Below are positions 1-9,154 of a DNA stretch of 64,000 nt, in pieces (the first letter of the stretch is position 1; each line of letters begins with the position of its first letter). The notes beneath the pieces are model-generated. The model saw only the letters and a program-made list of their open reading frames with translations, had not been told where the DNA came from and made no database searches. The position numbers and the translations under genes were made by a program. Source of the DNA: Alphaproteobacteria bacterium (GTDB lineage: Bacteria > Pseudomonadota > Alphaproteobacteria > Reyranellales > Reyranellaceae); assembly GCA_016870115.1 (NCBI GenBank), contig VGCH01000001.1, forward strand, positions 248,001 through 312,000. Reading direction: 5' to 3'.

Positions 1-435
1 GACGCGCCCACTCTATGGCGGCGCCTCGGCGTCGATCCGGCGCTCGAGGACGACTATCTCGCCGGCCATCGTCTGATCGAGCGGACGTTGGACGCCCTGC
101 CGCGTCTTCGGACGCGCTATGCCCGGGTTGGGTGTCTCTCCAACGACGTTGCGGCCTGGTCGGTCAAGCTGCGCCAACACTTCGACCTCGAACGCTGGAT
201 CGACCCGTGGTTCATCAGCGGCGATCTGGGGCTGCGCAAACCGTCGCCGGAAATCTACCGCCTCGTCCTCGCGCGACTGGGCGTGCAGCCGGACCACGTG
301 ATCTTTGTCGATGACCGACCCAAGAACCTGGACGCGGCCCGCGAGCTCGGGATTCGCACGGTCCTGTTCGACGCGCGCGACGCGTTGTCCGACTCACATC
401 ATCGCAGAATTCGGAGCCTCTCCGAGCTTCTGTGA
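1..435 (+). CDS. HAD-superfamily hydrolase, 3' part (5' end outside window)
   Basis: The frame is open from base 1, so about 144 C-terminal residues are present and the start lies outside the window. Motifs of HAD subfamily IA hydrolases are visible: CLSND (motif II Ser), GLRKPSPEIY (motif III Lys) and VIFVDDRPKNLDAAR (motif IV acidic pair). The nucleophile motif DxDxT would lie upstream. Such enzymes remove phosphate or halide from small cytosolic metabolites; the substrate cannot be read from the sequence. The gene converges on the cupin gene with only 8 bases between them. Confidence 0.85.
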   Translation, partial: DAPTLWRRLGVDPALEDDYLAGHRLIERTLDALPRLRTRYARVGCLSNDVAAWSVKLRQHFDLERWIDPWFISGDLGLRKPSPEIYRLVLARLGVQPDHVIFVDDRPKNLDAARELGIRTVLFDARDALSDSHHRRIRSLSELL

Positions 436-443
436 GGGCGGCG

Positions 444-827
444 TCACACGGGCCGATGGTCGGTGGCCGCTCCGGGCGTGATGAACAACAAGCGGCCGGG
501 GGCGCGGACGATTCCGCGATGCCAGACACCTCGCGGAACCACCAGCGTGTCGCCCGGCGCCAGATCGACGCGCCGCTCCCCCGCCGGCTCCTCCAGCACC
601 AGCGTCATCGCGCCCGACAAGAGGGTGAGGATTTCATCGCCCGACGGGTGGCGTTCCCAGTGGCTCCAATCGTCCTGCTGGTCGACGGCGCCCATCAGCC
701 TGCCGGTTCGCAGCTCGGGCCGATGGATGTCGCGCGCCCAGAACTCCTGCCCTCCGGACAAGATTTCCGCTGAGTCGTCGGGTCGCAGATGGAGGTAGGA
801 GTTCGCGAGTTTGAATGCGTCACTCAT
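444..827 (-). CDS. Small cupin-domain protein
   Basis: A 127-residue single-domain cupin. Motif 1 (HPSGDEILTLLSGAMTLVLEE, split over the two strands of the barrel) and motif 2 (PGDTLVVPRGVWHRG) supply candidate metal-binding His/Glu residues. The start at 827 is chosen because its ATG overlaps the stop of the upstream dehydrogenase (ATGA), indicating translational coupling; a longer frame to 914 would lie inside that gene. Small cupins of this kind act as metal-dependent isomerases or dioxygenases or simply bind ligands. The exact reaction is unknown; the pairing with a beta-hydroxyacid dehydrogenase suggests a catabolic role. Confidence 0.8.
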   Translation of the reverse strand: MSDAFKLANSYLHLRPDDSAEILSGGQEFWARDIHRPELRTGRLMGAVDQQDDWSHWERHPSGDEILTLLSGAMTLVLEEPAGERRVDLAPGDTLVVPRGVWHRGIVRAPGRLLFITPGAATDHRPV

Positions 828-1738
828 CCCGATTTCTCCGCCAGGGTTTCGGCATAACGCATGATCTCGGTGTGGTCGGCCGATTTGCCGAGCGCGCGGT
901 CCGCCTCGGTCCAATAGCGGGCGGCCTCGGCCAACATCGGCATGTTCACCTTGAGGTGCGTCGCGACATCGGCCGCCGTGCGCAGGTCCTTGGCCATCAG
1001 CGACGCCGCGAAGCCCGCGTTGAAGCTGCGCGACACCACGAACTGCCGGCCCTTCACCTCGGTCGAGTTGCTGCGGCCGGTCGAGCTGTTGAACACGTCG
1101 ACCATCGTGCCGGGGTCAAGCCCGAAAGCCTCGCCAACCACCAGCGCCTCGCACATCGCGACCAGACTGGAGGCGGAGAGGAAGTTGTTCAGCGCCTTCA
1201 GCGCGTGACCCGCGCCCACGGAGCCGCAGAGCGTGATGGTCTTGCCCATCGCCTCCAGCGCTGGGCGCGCGCGGTCGAGATCGGCGGCGCCGCCGCCCAC
1301 CATGATCGAGAGCGAACCGTCGATCGCCCGCTTCACGCCGCCCGAGACCGGCGCATCGAGCGTGGCGATGCCGCGCGCCGCGAGGTCGCGGGCAAGCTGG
1401 GCAGTATCGACGGGGTTGGACGAGCTCATGTCGATGACAAGCGCGCCTGCCGCCAAATCCTCGCGCGCGGCATCGCGACCTGTCACCACGGCGTCGCGCA
1501 CGATCTTGCCGTCCGGCAGCATGGTGACCAGCAGCGCGGCGCCCTGCGCCGCGGCGCGCGGCGAGGCGGTCGCCACCGCTGCGGGGCAAAGACCGACGAA
1601 CTCCGATACGGCCTTCTGCGAGACATCGAAGATGCGCAGCGCGAAGCCCGCTTCGGCCAGGCGCCGCGCCATCGGCCGACCCATCATGCCGAGCCCGATG
1701 AAGGCGATCGTGGCGGGCGGTCGAATGGCTCCGGTCAT
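824..1738 (-). CDS. NAD(P)-dependent beta-hydroxyacid dehydrogenase (3-hydroxyisobutyrate dehydrogenase family)
   Basis: 304 residues, the usual length of the family. The N-terminal Rossmann motif GLGMMG is at residues 15-20. The substrate motif DAPVSGG lies near 130 and the catalytic-lysine motif GAGHALKALNN near 172-182. Family members oxidise 3-hydroxyisobutyrate, tartronate semialdehyde or related hydroxy acids, or reduce succinic semialdehyde; which one applies cannot be decided here. It overlaps the cupin downstream (ATGA) and the acetyltransferase upstream (stop at 1735-1737), so it belongs to a four-gene minus-strand unit. Confidence 0.88.
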   Translation of the reverse strand: MTGAIRPPATIAFIGLGMMGRPMARRLAEAGFALRIFDVSQKAVSEFVGLCPAAVATASPRAAAQGAALLVTMLPDGKIVRDAVVTGRDAAREDLAAGALVIDMSSSNPVDTAQLARDLAARGIATLDAPVSGGVKRAIDGSLSIMVGGGAADLDRARPALEAMGKTITLCGSVGAGHALKALNNFLSASSLVAMCEALVVGEAFGLDPGTMVDVFNSSTGRSNSTEVKGRQFVVSRSFNAGFAASLMAKDLRTAADVATHLKVNMPMLAEAARYWTEADRALGKSADHTEIMRYAETLAEKSG

Positions 1739-2217
1739 GCAGCTTCCTCCAGCACGAGAACGTAGAACGGCAGCTCCCGACCCGGAATCGAATCCGATGG
1801 CGCGTTCCGCACGAAGCGCGCGCCCATGCGCTCGTAGAAGGGCGCAGCATTGGGGTCGGCCAGGATCGTGAGAGCGCGGGCGCCGCCGTCGCGCGCCAAC
1901 GCGCAGGACGCCTTGAACAAGGCCCGTCCCGCGCCTCTTCCCATGGCCGGGGGATCGACAAAGAGAAGATCGAGGTCGGCGATCGCGCCCTGCGGGTCCA
2001 CCGCCGCCACGCCCAGCACGCGCCCGTCGTGCGCCTCGGCGACAAGCACGCGGCCAGCAGTGATCGAGTCTTCCGAGACCGTGAGCCCTGCCGCGCTCAT
2101 GGCCATGAACGCGGCGTCATAGCCCCAATGCGCCTTGGACCTCCGGCAGAGCGCGGTCAGCGCGGCGGCCTCCGCCGCACGCGCGCCGCGCACCGTCAGG
2201 CCGGCGCGCTCAAACAC
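1735..2217 (-). CDS. GNAT-family N-acetyltransferase
   Basis: The acetyl-CoA pyrophosphate-binding signature MGRGAGRALF follows the segment DLDLLFVDPPA, the classic beta4-alpha3 region of GNAT enzymes, and PFYERMGARFV is the typical C-terminal motif. The GTG at 2217 is preferred because it overlaps the end of the upstream decarboxylase-like gene by 8 bases; an ATG at 2280 would add 21 basic residues of low plausibility. It probably acetylates an amine of a small molecule or protein. The substrate is unknown. Confidence 0.75.
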   Translation of the reverse strand: MFERAGLTVRGARAAEAAALTALCRRSKAHWGYDAAFMAMSAAGLTVSEDSITAGRVLVAEAHDGRVLGVAAVDPQGAIADLDLLFVDPPAMGRGAGRALFKASCALARDGGARALTILADPNAAPFYERMGARFVRNAPSDSIPGRELPFYVLVLEEAA

Positions 2218-2632
2218 CGCGTTCCTTGAAGACGTCGCGCGCCGTCTTGAAAGCGTCGAGACACGCCGGAATGCCGGCATAGATACCGACCTGCAGGAAG
2301 ATCTCCTTGATCTCGTCCTTGCTGAGGCCGTTGTTCAGCGCGCCATTGATATGGAGTTTCAGCTCCGGCCCGCGATTGAGGGCGGCGAGCATGGCGAGGT
2401 TCAGCATCGAGCGCGTCTTGCGGGAGAGGCCGGGCCGCGTCCAGACATAGCCCCAGCAGTACTCGGTGGTGATCTCCTGGAAGGCCATCATGAAGTCGTC
2501 GGCCGACGCCATCGAGTTGTCGACATAGCCCGCGCCCAGCACGGCCTTGCGGACCTTCATGCCGCCATCGAATAGCGCTTTGTTGCGCGGCTTCGCCTTG
2601 GCCTTGAGGGCCGCCTTCTTCGCCTTTGCCAT
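2210..2632 (-). CDS. Carboxymuconolactone decarboxylase (CMD)-family protein
   Basis: 140 residues with an Ala/Lys-rich N-terminus, then the CMD helices: EYCWGYVWTRPGLSRKTRS, NLAMLAALNRGPELKLH and LSKDEIKEIFLQVGIYAGIP. The AhpD CxxC redox pair is absent, so it resembles PcaC-type 4-carboxymuconolactone decarboxylases rather than peroxidases. It is the first gene of a minus-strand unit with GNAT, dehydrogenase and cupin genes. Those neighbours fit small-acid catabolism, but no complete protocatechuate pathway is present, so the substrate is open. Confidence 0.82.
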   Translation of the reverse strand: MAKAKKAALKAKAKPRNKALFDGGMKVRKAVLGAGYVDNSMASADDFMMAFQEITTEYCWGYVWTRPGLSRKTRSMLNLAMLAALNRGPELKLHINGALNNGLSKDEIKEIFLQVGIYAGIPACLDAFKTARDVFKERGV

Positions 2633-2650
2633 CCGTTCTCTCCTCCAGGA

Positions 2651-3802
2651 TCAGCGGAAATCCCGCACGCCGCGCTCGCGGGCCAGTCTACGGCCCGCCA
2701 CGAGCAACAGCACATCGTAGAGCGCCTTGAGGGCACCGCCCACCACCAGCGACCAGCCGAACGGCGTCGCCGCCAGCAGCGCGCCGGCCACCACGGGGGC
2801 GCCGGCGGCGGCGAGCGAGCGCGGCACGGCGGCGACACTGGTCGCGGCGGCCCGCTCATGCGGCGGCACCAGCAACACGATCAGGCTGGTGCGCGGCGCC
2901 ACATCCATCGACGAGAGCGCGCTGCGCAGGAAAAGGAGCACCAGCGCGATCTCGAGGGTCGGCGCGAAGGGCGTCGCCATCAGGAACAGGTTCGCCGGCA
3001 GATGCGTGAACACCATGGTGTTGATAATGCCGAGCCGCCGCGCCACCCAGGGTGCCGCGAGGTGCGAGAAAGCGCCCAGGACGCCCATGACGAACAGCGC
3101 GCGCGCGGCATCCGCCACCGAGAGATCGAAGCGATCGAACAGCCAGAGCGCCAGCAACGACTGCAAGACGAACCCACCACCGAAGGCGTCGAGACAGAAC
3201 AGGCTGGTGAGGATCAGGATCGGCCGCCGCGATTGGGCTGAGAGGGCGGGCGCTCCGGCGCCGGCGGCGCGGGCCGGCGGCTCGCCTAGTGGCACGGCGC
3301 TGTAGATCGCCGCCAGCACGACGGCGACCGCGATGTAGAGCAGGAACGTGAAGCGCAGCGCGATGCCCAGCATCTCCGGCACCGGCGCGGAGAGCGTTCC
3401 CGCGGCGCCGGCGAGCGCCCCGACCAGCGAATAGCGGGCGAACACGGTCGTGCGTCGGTCGTTCTCGACGATGTCGGCCAACCGCGCCTGTTCCATCGGC
3501 AGGAACATCCCGACATCGCCAACCGAGGGGTTCAGCGTGCCCACCACGGCGAGCAAGAGGATCAACCAGAAAGACTCAGCCGGCACCATCGCCGCGCCGG
3601 TGAGCGCGATGGCGACGCACCCCCAGAGAGCGATCGCGCGGCGCGACCAGGCGCCGCCATATAGACCGATGCCGAGCGTAACGATCGCCGCACCGACCAG
3701 CGTGGCGGTGAAGATGGCGCCGATCTCGAAGGCGCTCATGCCCAGCGCCAGCAGGTGCGCGGGCAAGACCACGCTCACGAGCCCGTCGGCGAACGCCCGC
3801 AC
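2651..3802 (-). CDS. MFS transporter, 12-TM type
   Basis: An integral membrane protein with about twelve hydrophobic segments. The first helix region (RAFADGLVSVVLPAHLLALG) and a helix 7-12 half beginning near ILILTSLFCLDAF match drug/sugar-type major facilitator proteins. The start is uncertain. The GTG at 3802 is the only start codon downstream of the Rrf2 gene, but homologues usually carry 10-15 more residues; the in-frame ATG at 3994 would overlap the regulator by 140 bases. The gene directly follows the Rrf2 regulator, which may control it. The substrate is unknown. Confidence 0.82.
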   Translation of the reverse strand: MRAFADGLVSVVLPAHLLALGMSAFEIGAIFTATLVGAAIVTLGIGLYGGAWSRRAIALWGCVAIALTGAAMVPAESFWLILLLAVVGTLNPSVGDVGMFLPMEQARLADIVENDRRTTVFARYSLVGALAGAAGTLSAPVPEMLGIALRFTFLLYIAVAVVLAAIYSAVPLGEPPARAAGAGAPALSAQSRRPILILTSLFCLDAFGGGFVLQSLLALWLFDRFDLSVADAARALFVMGVLGAFSHLAAPWVARRLGIINTMVFTHLPANLFLMATPFAPTLEIALVLLFLRSALSSMDVAPRTSLIVLLVPPHERAAATSVAAVPRSLAAAGAPVVAGALLAATPFGWSLVVGGALKALYDVLLLVAGRRLARERGVRDFR

Positions 3803-3852
3803 GCCGCGGGCCGCGATGAGCAGCCCGACCGCGCGGGTCGTACCGGGGGAGG

Positions 3853-4323
3853 TCAGATCGAGAACTCGCCCGTCTGCGGCTTGGGCGCGCCGCGCAGCGC
3901 GCCGCGCACGCCACGGCCCCGGGCGAGCTGGCAAAGATCTTCGATCGAGATGGCGTCGAGCCTGCCCATCATCTCCTCGCGCAACTTCTCCCACATCGGC
4001 CAGACGACCTCATGGGCGAGCGGCGAGCCGATCTCGGGGTCGTTGGGTTCGGTGGCGGCCTCGAGCTTGCGCACCACGCGGATGATCTCGCCCAGCATGA
4101 TCTTCCGACGCTCGCGCCCCAGGCGATAGCCGCCGCTCGGTCCGCGTTTGCCCGCCAGGATGCCGTCACGCACGAGATGCTGCAGGACCTGTTCGAGATA
4201 CCGCTTGGGAATGCGCTGGCGCTCGGTGATATCGCCGCTGCGCACCGGTTTTTCGCCGGCGTAGAACGCCACGTCGAGCACAGCCTCGATCGCGAACATG
4301 GTCTTCTTGCTGAGACGCGGCAT
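3853..4323 (-). CDS. Rrf2-family transcriptional regulator without Fe-S ligand cysteines
   Basis: A 156-residue winged-helix regulator starting MPRLSKKTMFAIEA. The recognition region RIPKRYLEQVLQHLVRDG and wing KRGPSGGYRLGR match the IscR/CymR family. The three clustered cysteines that bind [2Fe-2S] in IscR are missing; only one Cys is present, near residue 134. It may therefore sense something other than Fe-S status, as CymR does through a protein partner. It lies just downstream of dut and upstream of the MFS gene, all on the minus strand. Confidence 0.88.
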   Translation of the reverse strand: MPRLSKKTMFAIEAVLDVAFYAGEKPVRSGDITERQRIPKRYLEQVLQHLVRDGILAGKRGPSGGYRLGRERRKIMLGEIIRVVRKLEAATEPNDPEIGSPLAHEVVWPMWEKLREEMMGRLDAISIEDLCQLARGRGVRGALRGAPKPQTGEFSI

Positions 4324-4334
4324 GCCCTGACCCC

Positions 4335-4817
4335 CTACCCCCGCCGTCCGACGTCGCCCGCCGTCCCGGTCGATCCGAAGCCGCCGGCACCCCGTGCGGT
4401 TTCACCCAGTTCCGTCACTTCACGCCACGTCGCGCGGGCGTGGCGCGCCACCACCAACTGTGCAATCCGCATGCCGCGGGTGATGGTGAAGATCTCCTTG
4501 CCAAGATTGACGAGGATCACGCCGACCTCGCCGCGATAGTCGGCGTCGATCGTGCCGGGCGCGTTGGCCACGGTGACGCCGTTGCGCGCCGCGAGGCCCG
4601 AGCGCGGCCGGACCTGCGCCTCAAAGCCGGGCGGCAACGCGATCGCGATTCCCGTCGGCACAATCAGCCGGTCGAGCGGGCCCAGCTCGATCTCGCCCGA
4701 AACCGCCGCCAGCAGATCCGCGCCCGCCGCCGCGGCAGTGGCGTAGTCGGGCAAGGCGAGGTCGCGGGCATGCGGCAAGCGCACAACCTCGATCTCGACC
4801 GCTTCGGGACCCTGCAT
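4335..4817 (-). CDS. dut: dUTP diphosphatase
   Basis: A 160-residue trimeric dUTPase, which hydrolyses dUTP to dUMP and PPi to keep uracil out of DNA. The family motifs are present: [11 protein letters not shown] (motif 2), [15 protein letters not shown] (motif 3, catalytic Asp), GMRIAQLVV (motif 4) and the flexible C-terminal loop GAGGFGSTG (motif 5). The ATG at 4817 follows the coaBC stop by 4 bases. dut next to coaBC is a frequent arrangement in alphaproteobacteria. Confidence 0.96.
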   Translation of the reverse strand: MQGPEAVEIEVVRLPHARDLALPDYATAAAAGADLLAAVSGEIELGPLDRLIVPTGIAIALPPGFEAQVRPRSGLAARNGVTVANAPGTIDADYRGEVGVILVNLGKEIFTITRGMRIAQLVVARHARATWREVTELGETARGAGGFGSTGTAGDVGRRG

Positions 4818-4821
4818 GGCG

Positions 4822-6048
4822 CTATTCCGCCGCCGCCGCTGGCCGCGGTGCCGTGAAGTGGTCCGCGACGCGGCGGGCGAGGCGGTCGGCGACCTCGTCC
4901 TTGCCCAGGGTCGGCCAGGACTCGACACCACCCGCGTCGACGACATGAACCGTGTTGCGCTCGCCCCCGAAGGTGCCGGTGGCCGGCGACACGTCGTTGG
5001 CAATAATCCAATCGCAACCCTTGCGCTGACGCTTGTCGCGCGCGTTGGCGATCAGGTTCTCGGTCTCGGCTGCGAACCCCACGACAAGCGCGGGACGTTG
5101 CGGACCGGATCGCGAAAGCGTCGCCAGAATGTCGGGATTCGGCTTGAGCGCGATCTCCGGCGGGGCCGCGCCCGGGCGCTTCTTCATCTTGGCGGTGGCG
5201 GGCGCAGCCACCGTCCAGTCCGCGACGGCGGCGGCACAGACCGCGATATCGAGCGGCCCGGCGGCGAGCGATGCCTCCAGCATCTGTTGCGCCGTCTCGA
5301 CCGAGACCAGCTTCACGCCGGCGGGGGCGGGGATCGCGACCGGGCCGGAGACCAGCGTGACGTCGGCACCTCGGCGCGCCAGGGCCGCGGCGATGGCGTG
5401 GCCCTGCTTGCCGGACGAATGGTTGGAAATGTAGCGCACCGGGTCGATCGGCTCTCGCGTGGGGCCGCTGGTCACCAGCGCGCGACGGCCGGCGAGCGGG
5501 CGATCCCCCACAATCAGCGTTTCGATCGCCGCCACGATCTCCAGCGGCTCGGACATGCGGCCCGGCCCGTGCTCATTGCAGGCCATCGCGCCATCGTTGG
5601 GTCCGACGAACGACACCCCGCGCCGGCGCAGGGTCTCGACATTGGCGACCGTCGCCGCATGGGTCCACATGCGGACATTCATCGCCGGCGCCACCAGCAC
5701 GGGTTTGTCGGTCGCGAGCAGAACCGTCGCGGCAAGGTCATTCGCGAGACCCGCTGCCATGCGCGCCAGCATGTCGGCACTGGCCGGCGCCACGACCAGA
5801 AGATCGGCCTCGCGACTGAGCCGGATATGGCCCATCTCGCTCTCGTCGGTGAGCGAGAACATGTCGCCATAGACTCGGTCTTCCGAGAGCGCCTGAAGCG
5901 AGAGCGGGGTCACGAAGCGCGTCGCTGCCTCGGTCACCACACAGCGCACGCTTGCACCGCGCTCGCGCAGACGGCGGATCAGATCGAGCGCCTTGAAGGC
6001 GGCAATGCCGCCCGTGACGATCAGAAGGACCCGCTTGCCCGCCAACAT
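4822..6048 (-). CDS. coaBC: Bifunctional phosphopantothenoylcysteine decarboxylase / phosphopantothenate-cysteine ligase
   Basis: A 408-residue coenzyme A biosynthesis enzyme. The N-terminal CoaC flavoprotein half shows [10 protein letters not shown], the PxMN motif (PAMNVRMW) and the substrate-clamp region ending [10 protein letters not shown] with its active-site Cys. The CoaB half begins near residue 190 with [20 protein letters not shown] and contains the KMKK loop that binds the acyl-cytidylate intermediate. Its start lies inside the 3' extension of the tauE frame (see that entry). Neighbours dut, ubiB and ubiE form a conserved block. Confidence 0.96.
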   Translation of the reverse strand: MLAGKRVLLIVTGGIAAFKALDLIRRLRERGASVRCVVTEAATRFVTPLSLQALSEDRVYGDMFSLTDESEMGHIRLSREADLLVVAPASADMLARMAAGLANDLAATVLLATDKPVLVAPAMNVRMWTHAATVANVETLRRRGVSFVGPNDGAMACNEHGPGRMSEPLEIVAAIETLIVGDRPLAGRRALVTSGPTREPIDPVRYISNHSSGKQGHAIAAALARRGADVTLVSGPVAIPAPAGVKLVSVETAQQMLEASLAAGPLDIAVCAAAVADWTVAAPATAKMKKRPGAAPPEIALKPNPDILATLSRSGPQRPALVVGFAAETENLIANARDKRQRKGCDWIIANDVSPATGTFGGERNTVHVVDAGGVESWPTLGKDEVADRLARRVADHFTAPRPAAAAE

Positions 6049-6802
6049 GTAAAATACTGTACCACACCAGCCGGCTCACGAAAGTGTAGAGCCCCATCGC
6101 CAGCAGCGCCCCGAACACGGCCATGCGGAACTGCTCCACCGAAAGCCGATCGCGGACCTTCTGACCCAGCCACATGCCGGCCAGGGAGGGCAGGACGGCG
6201 CCGGCCGAAACCCAGGCATTGCCCGAGTCCAGCAATCCGAAGTTGATCAAGGAGACTGTGAGCGTGAGCGAGGTTGCGCAGAGGACGATGCCCAGCGTCT
6301 GCACGATCTCGGCCGGCTTCATGTCGAGCGCCTGCAAGAAGGGCATCAGCGGAATGATGGGAACACCGACAAGGCCCGCCACAAAGCCCGAGGTCACGCC
6401 CACAACCGGCGTCAGCGGCCGCTCCAGCCGGGGCGGCACGCGCGGCCGGAGCTTCAGGAGGCCCATGGCGCCATAGACAATCAGCACGGCGCCCAACACG
6501 AGGAACGCCCACTCCGGCCCCTTGCGCCCGATCAGCCACATGGTGATGTAGAGCGATACCGCGAGCGTGACGATCAGCGGCCACAGGCGGCGCACGATGG
6601 CGCGGAAGTTGCCGCCCACCGAGGCCTGCCAGATGTTCGTGACGATCGTCGGCAGGGCGAGGAGCGCGATCGCCTCGGGCAGCGTGAGGAAAAGGCTCAT
6701 CAGGGCGATCGAGATGGTCGGAAGGCCGAGCCCCACCAGACCCTCCACGGCCCCGGCCAACAGGAACACGGCGAGCCCGAAGGCGATTTCCGCGCCGGTC
6801 AT
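5738..6802 (-). CDS. TauE/SafE-family anion exporter with abnormal C-terminal extension
   Basis: The first ~250 residues form a typical TauE/SafE membrane protein of about eight TM segments, with the two repeated cores GAVEGLVGLGLPTISIAL and FVAGLVGVPIIPLMPFLQAL. Known members export sulfite or organosulfur anions. The expected stop near 6060 is absent. The frame runs another ~310 bases into coaBC in a different frame, adding about 105 Arg/Gly/Ala-rich residues that look like out-of-frame translation. The start at 6802 lies 10 bases after ubiB. Either a real extension, a lost stop, or a small indel is possible. Confidence 0.75.
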   Translation of the reverse strand: MTGAEIAFGLAVFLLAGAVEGLVGLGLPTISIALMSLFLTLPEAIALLALPTIVTNIWQASVGGNFRAIVRRLWPLIVTLAVSLYITMWLIGRKGPEWAFLVLGAVLIVYGAMGLLKLRPRVPPRLERPLTPVVGVTSGFVAGLVGVPIIPLMPFLQALDMKPAEIVQTLGIVLCATSLTLTVSLINFGLLDSGNAWVSAGAVLPSLAGMWLGQKVRDRLSVEQFRMAVFGALLAMGLYTFVSRLVWYSILHVGGQAGPSDRHGRHCRLQGARSDPPSARARCKRALCGDRGSDALRDPALASGALGRPSLWRHVLAHRRERDGPYPAQSRGRSSGRGAGQCRHAGAHGSGSRE

Positions 6803-6812
6803 GTCGTGTCGT

Positions 6813-8342
6813 TCATCGCCACCAGGCAGCCACCGCGGCCACCAGCGCCAGCACTGCAATGACCTCGCCCCAGCCGATCCTCGGGCGTGCCTTTGGCGGG
6901 TGTGCCGCCTCGCGATCCGCCGCCTCGGCGCGACGCCGCTCCCGCTCGGCCACGAGATGAAGACTGTCGATCAGGCGCGGCAGACGGCGCAGGCCCTGAA
7001 CCAGATCCTGGGTCGCCCGCTGGGCTGTGGCGCGGGGACCGAAATGGGTGCGCATCCACTCCTCGATCAGCGGTCGCGCCAACTCCCAAATATTGACCTC
7101 CGGGTTCAGTTTCGTCCCCATACCCTCGGCCATCAGCATGGTTTTTTGCAGCAGAAGCAACTGCGGCTGGACGGGCATTTCGAACTGTTCGGTCACGCGC
7201 AACAGCTGGGCAAGCAGCCGGGCGATGGAGATATCGTGGCTCGGTTTGCCGAAGATCGGCTCGCCGATCGAGCGGCAGGCCTGGGCGAAGACCTCGATCG
7301 ACTGGCCGGCCGGGACGTAGCCCGCGCGGAACTGGACCTCGGCCACCGCGCGATAGTCGCGCCGCAGGAACGCCACCAGGAGCTCGGCAAGATAGCCCCG
7401 CGTGTCGGTATCGACCCGGCCCATGATGCCGAAATCGACGGGCACGATGCGGCCCTCGCGATCGACGAAGGCGTTGCCGCCATGCATGTCGGCATGGAAG
7501 AAGCCGTCGCGGAACACCTGGTAGAAGAACGCCTCGGCGCAGCGCTTCATCACCTCGTCGGGGTCGAGGCCCGCCGCGACGATCGCGTCGCGGTTGCCGA
7601 TGGCGATGCCGTCGACCCGCTCCAGCGTCAGCACGCGCTCGGCGGTGCGGTCCCAGTCGATGGTGGGCGCGCGGTAGCCCGGATCGTCGGCAAAGTTGCG
7701 GCCTAGCTCCTCGGCGGCGGCAGCCTCCATCCGCAAATCCATCTCGACGCGCACCACATCGGCGAAGGCGCGAACCGACTCGACGGGCTTTAGGCGCCGA
7801 AAACGCGGTTGCGTGCGCTCAACGAGATCGGCGACCCAGAGAAACAGATCGAGATCGCGCGCGAACGCTGCCACGATGTCCGGCCTCAGCACCTTGACGG
7901 CGACCTCCCGGCCGTCGGGCGTCGCTGCGAAATGCACCTGCGCGATCGAAGCGGCGGCGATCGGCACGTCGTCGAAGCGCGCATAGAGCTCGTCGATGGA
8001 TCGGCCGAGCTCGCGCTCGATCGTCGCCCGCGCCTCGACAGCGGAGAACGCCGGCAGATGGTCCTGCAGGTCGCCGAGATCGGCCGCGACTTCCGCGCTC
8101 AGAAGATCGGCGCGCGTGGAGAGTGCCTGCCCCAGCTTGATGAAAGAGGGGCCCATCTCCTGCAACGCCGCCGCCAGCCGCTGCCCCCGACGTCGCGTAT
8201 CGCCCCTCCGCCGGAACAGCCTCGCCCACGCCACCGCCGCCGGCGCGATGCCCAAAACCTCGAGCGGAAACAGCGCGTCGTGTCGCGCGAGGCTACGCGC
8301 GAGCCGCAGCAGTCGCCAGGAATTGCGAAGCGCGCGCAACAT
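6813..8342 (-). CDS. ubiB: Ubiquinone biosynthesis regulatory kinase-like protein UbiB
   Basis: A 509-residue ABC1/ADCK/UbiB atypical kinase fold. The signature KxGQ is in FIKLGQALSTRADLLS, the Ala-rich loop is AAASIAQVHFA, the lysine is in VAVKVLRPDI, the catalytic region is ADMHGGN (ADxHPGN in most homologues) and the metal-binding motif is VDFGIMG. A C-terminal hydrophobic helix (VIAVLALVAAVAAWW) anchors it in the inner membrane. UbiB is an ATPase needed for ubiquinone synthesis or extraction of its lipid intermediates. It follows ubiE by 9 bases in the conserved ubiE-ubiB order. Confidence 0.95.
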   Translation of the reverse strand: MLRALRNSWRLLRLARSLARHDALFPLEVLGIAPAAVAWARLFRRRGDTRRRGQRLAAALQEMGPSFIKLGQALSTRADLLSAEVAADLGDLQDHLPAFSAVEARATIERELGRSIDELYARFDDVPIAAASIAQVHFAATPDGREVAVKVLRPDIVAAFARDLDLFLWVADLVERTQPRFRRLKPVESVRAFADVVRVEMDLRMEAAAAEELGRNFADDPGYRAPTIDWDRTAERVLTLERVDGIAIGNRDAIVAAGLDPDEVMKRCAEAFFYQVFRDGFFHADMHGGNAFVDREGRIVPVDFGIMGRVDTDTRGYLAELLVAFLRRDYRAVAEVQFRAGYVPAGQSIEVFAQACRSIGEPIFGKPSHDISIARLLAQLLRVTEQFEMPVQPQLLLLQKTMLMAEGMGTKLNPEVNIWELARPLIEEWMRTHFGPRATAQRATQDLVQGLRRLPRLIDSLHLVAERERRRAEAADREAAHPPKARPRIGWGEVIAVLALVAAVAAWWR

Positions 8343-8351
8343 GCGAGGCGC

Positions 8352-9131
8352 TCAGGTCCGCCAGCCGGCGTGCAGGGCGACCACGCCCAGCGACAGGTCG
8401 CGCCACGAGACCTTGTCGAAGCCGGCGCCGCGCATCCGCGCGGCCAGCTCGCGCTGCGGCGGAAAGCGCCGGATGCTTTCGTGCAGATAGCGATACGAGG
8501 CCTCGTCGCGCGCCACAAATCGGCCGAGCAGCGGCAGGACCCGCGACGAGACGGCGTCGTAGGCCCGCGCAAGCGGCGCGCTGGTGACGCGACTGAACTC
8601 CAGACAAAGAAATCGGCCGCCGGGCCGCAACACGCGCCGCGCTTCGGCGAGCGCCTGGTCGATGCGAGTCACGTTCCGCAGCCCGAAGGCGATGGTGTAG
8701 GTGTCGAAACTGCGATCCGGGAAGGGCAAGGTCTCGGCGTCCCCGGTCACCCAGCTGAGGCCGGTGAGAAAGCCCCGATCGACAGCGCGGTCGCGCCCCA
8801 CTGACAGCATGGCGGCGTTGATGTCGCAAACCGTCACGTCGGCCCGGTCAGCCTGGCGGCGACGGATGCGAAACGCGATGTCACCGGTGCCGCCCGCCAC
8901 ATCCAGACAGCGCTCGCCCGGTCGCGGCGCCAAGCGGTCGACCATGGCGTCCTTCCAGAGGCGATGGACGCCGCCGGACATCAGGTCGTTCATCAGGTCG
9001 TAGCGCGGTGCCACGCTGTCGAAGACTTCGCGGACCAGCCCGGCCTTGTCGGCCGCCGGCACCTCGCGAAACCCGAACGAGGCCTGCGCCTGGGCGGCGG
9101 GCGCGCTAGGATCGGCCTTGGTTCGAGTCAT
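8352..9131 (-). CDS. ubiE: Ubiquinone/menaquinone biosynthesis C-methyltransferase
   Basis: A 259-residue class I SAM methyltransferase that methylates C2 of the demethoxy-quinol ring. UbiE signatures are seen: [17 protein letters not shown], the SAM-binding motif [13 protein letters not shown] and the family motif [20 protein letters not shown]. It starts the minus-strand ubiE-ubiB-tauE-coaBC-dut block. No Shine-Dalgarno sequence is evident in the short 23-base gap to the divergent halohydrin dehalogenase-like gene. In many alphaproteobacteria mutM occupies that divergent position. Confidence 0.96.
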   Translation of the reverse strand: MTRTKADPSAPAAQAQASFGFREVPAADKAGLVREVFDSVAPRYDLMNDLMSGGVHRLWKDAMVDRLAPRPGERCLDVAGGTGDIAFRIRRRQADRADVTVCDINAAMLSVGRDRAVDRGFLTGLSWVTGDAETLPFPDRSFDTYTIAFGLRNVTRIDQALAEARRVLRPGGRFLCLEFSRVTSAPLARAYDAVSSRVLPLLGRFVARDEASYRYLHESIRRFPPQRELAARMRGAGFDKVSWRDLSLGVVALHAGWRT

Positions 9132-9154
9132 GGGCCCAACTTAGAGGAACCGCC

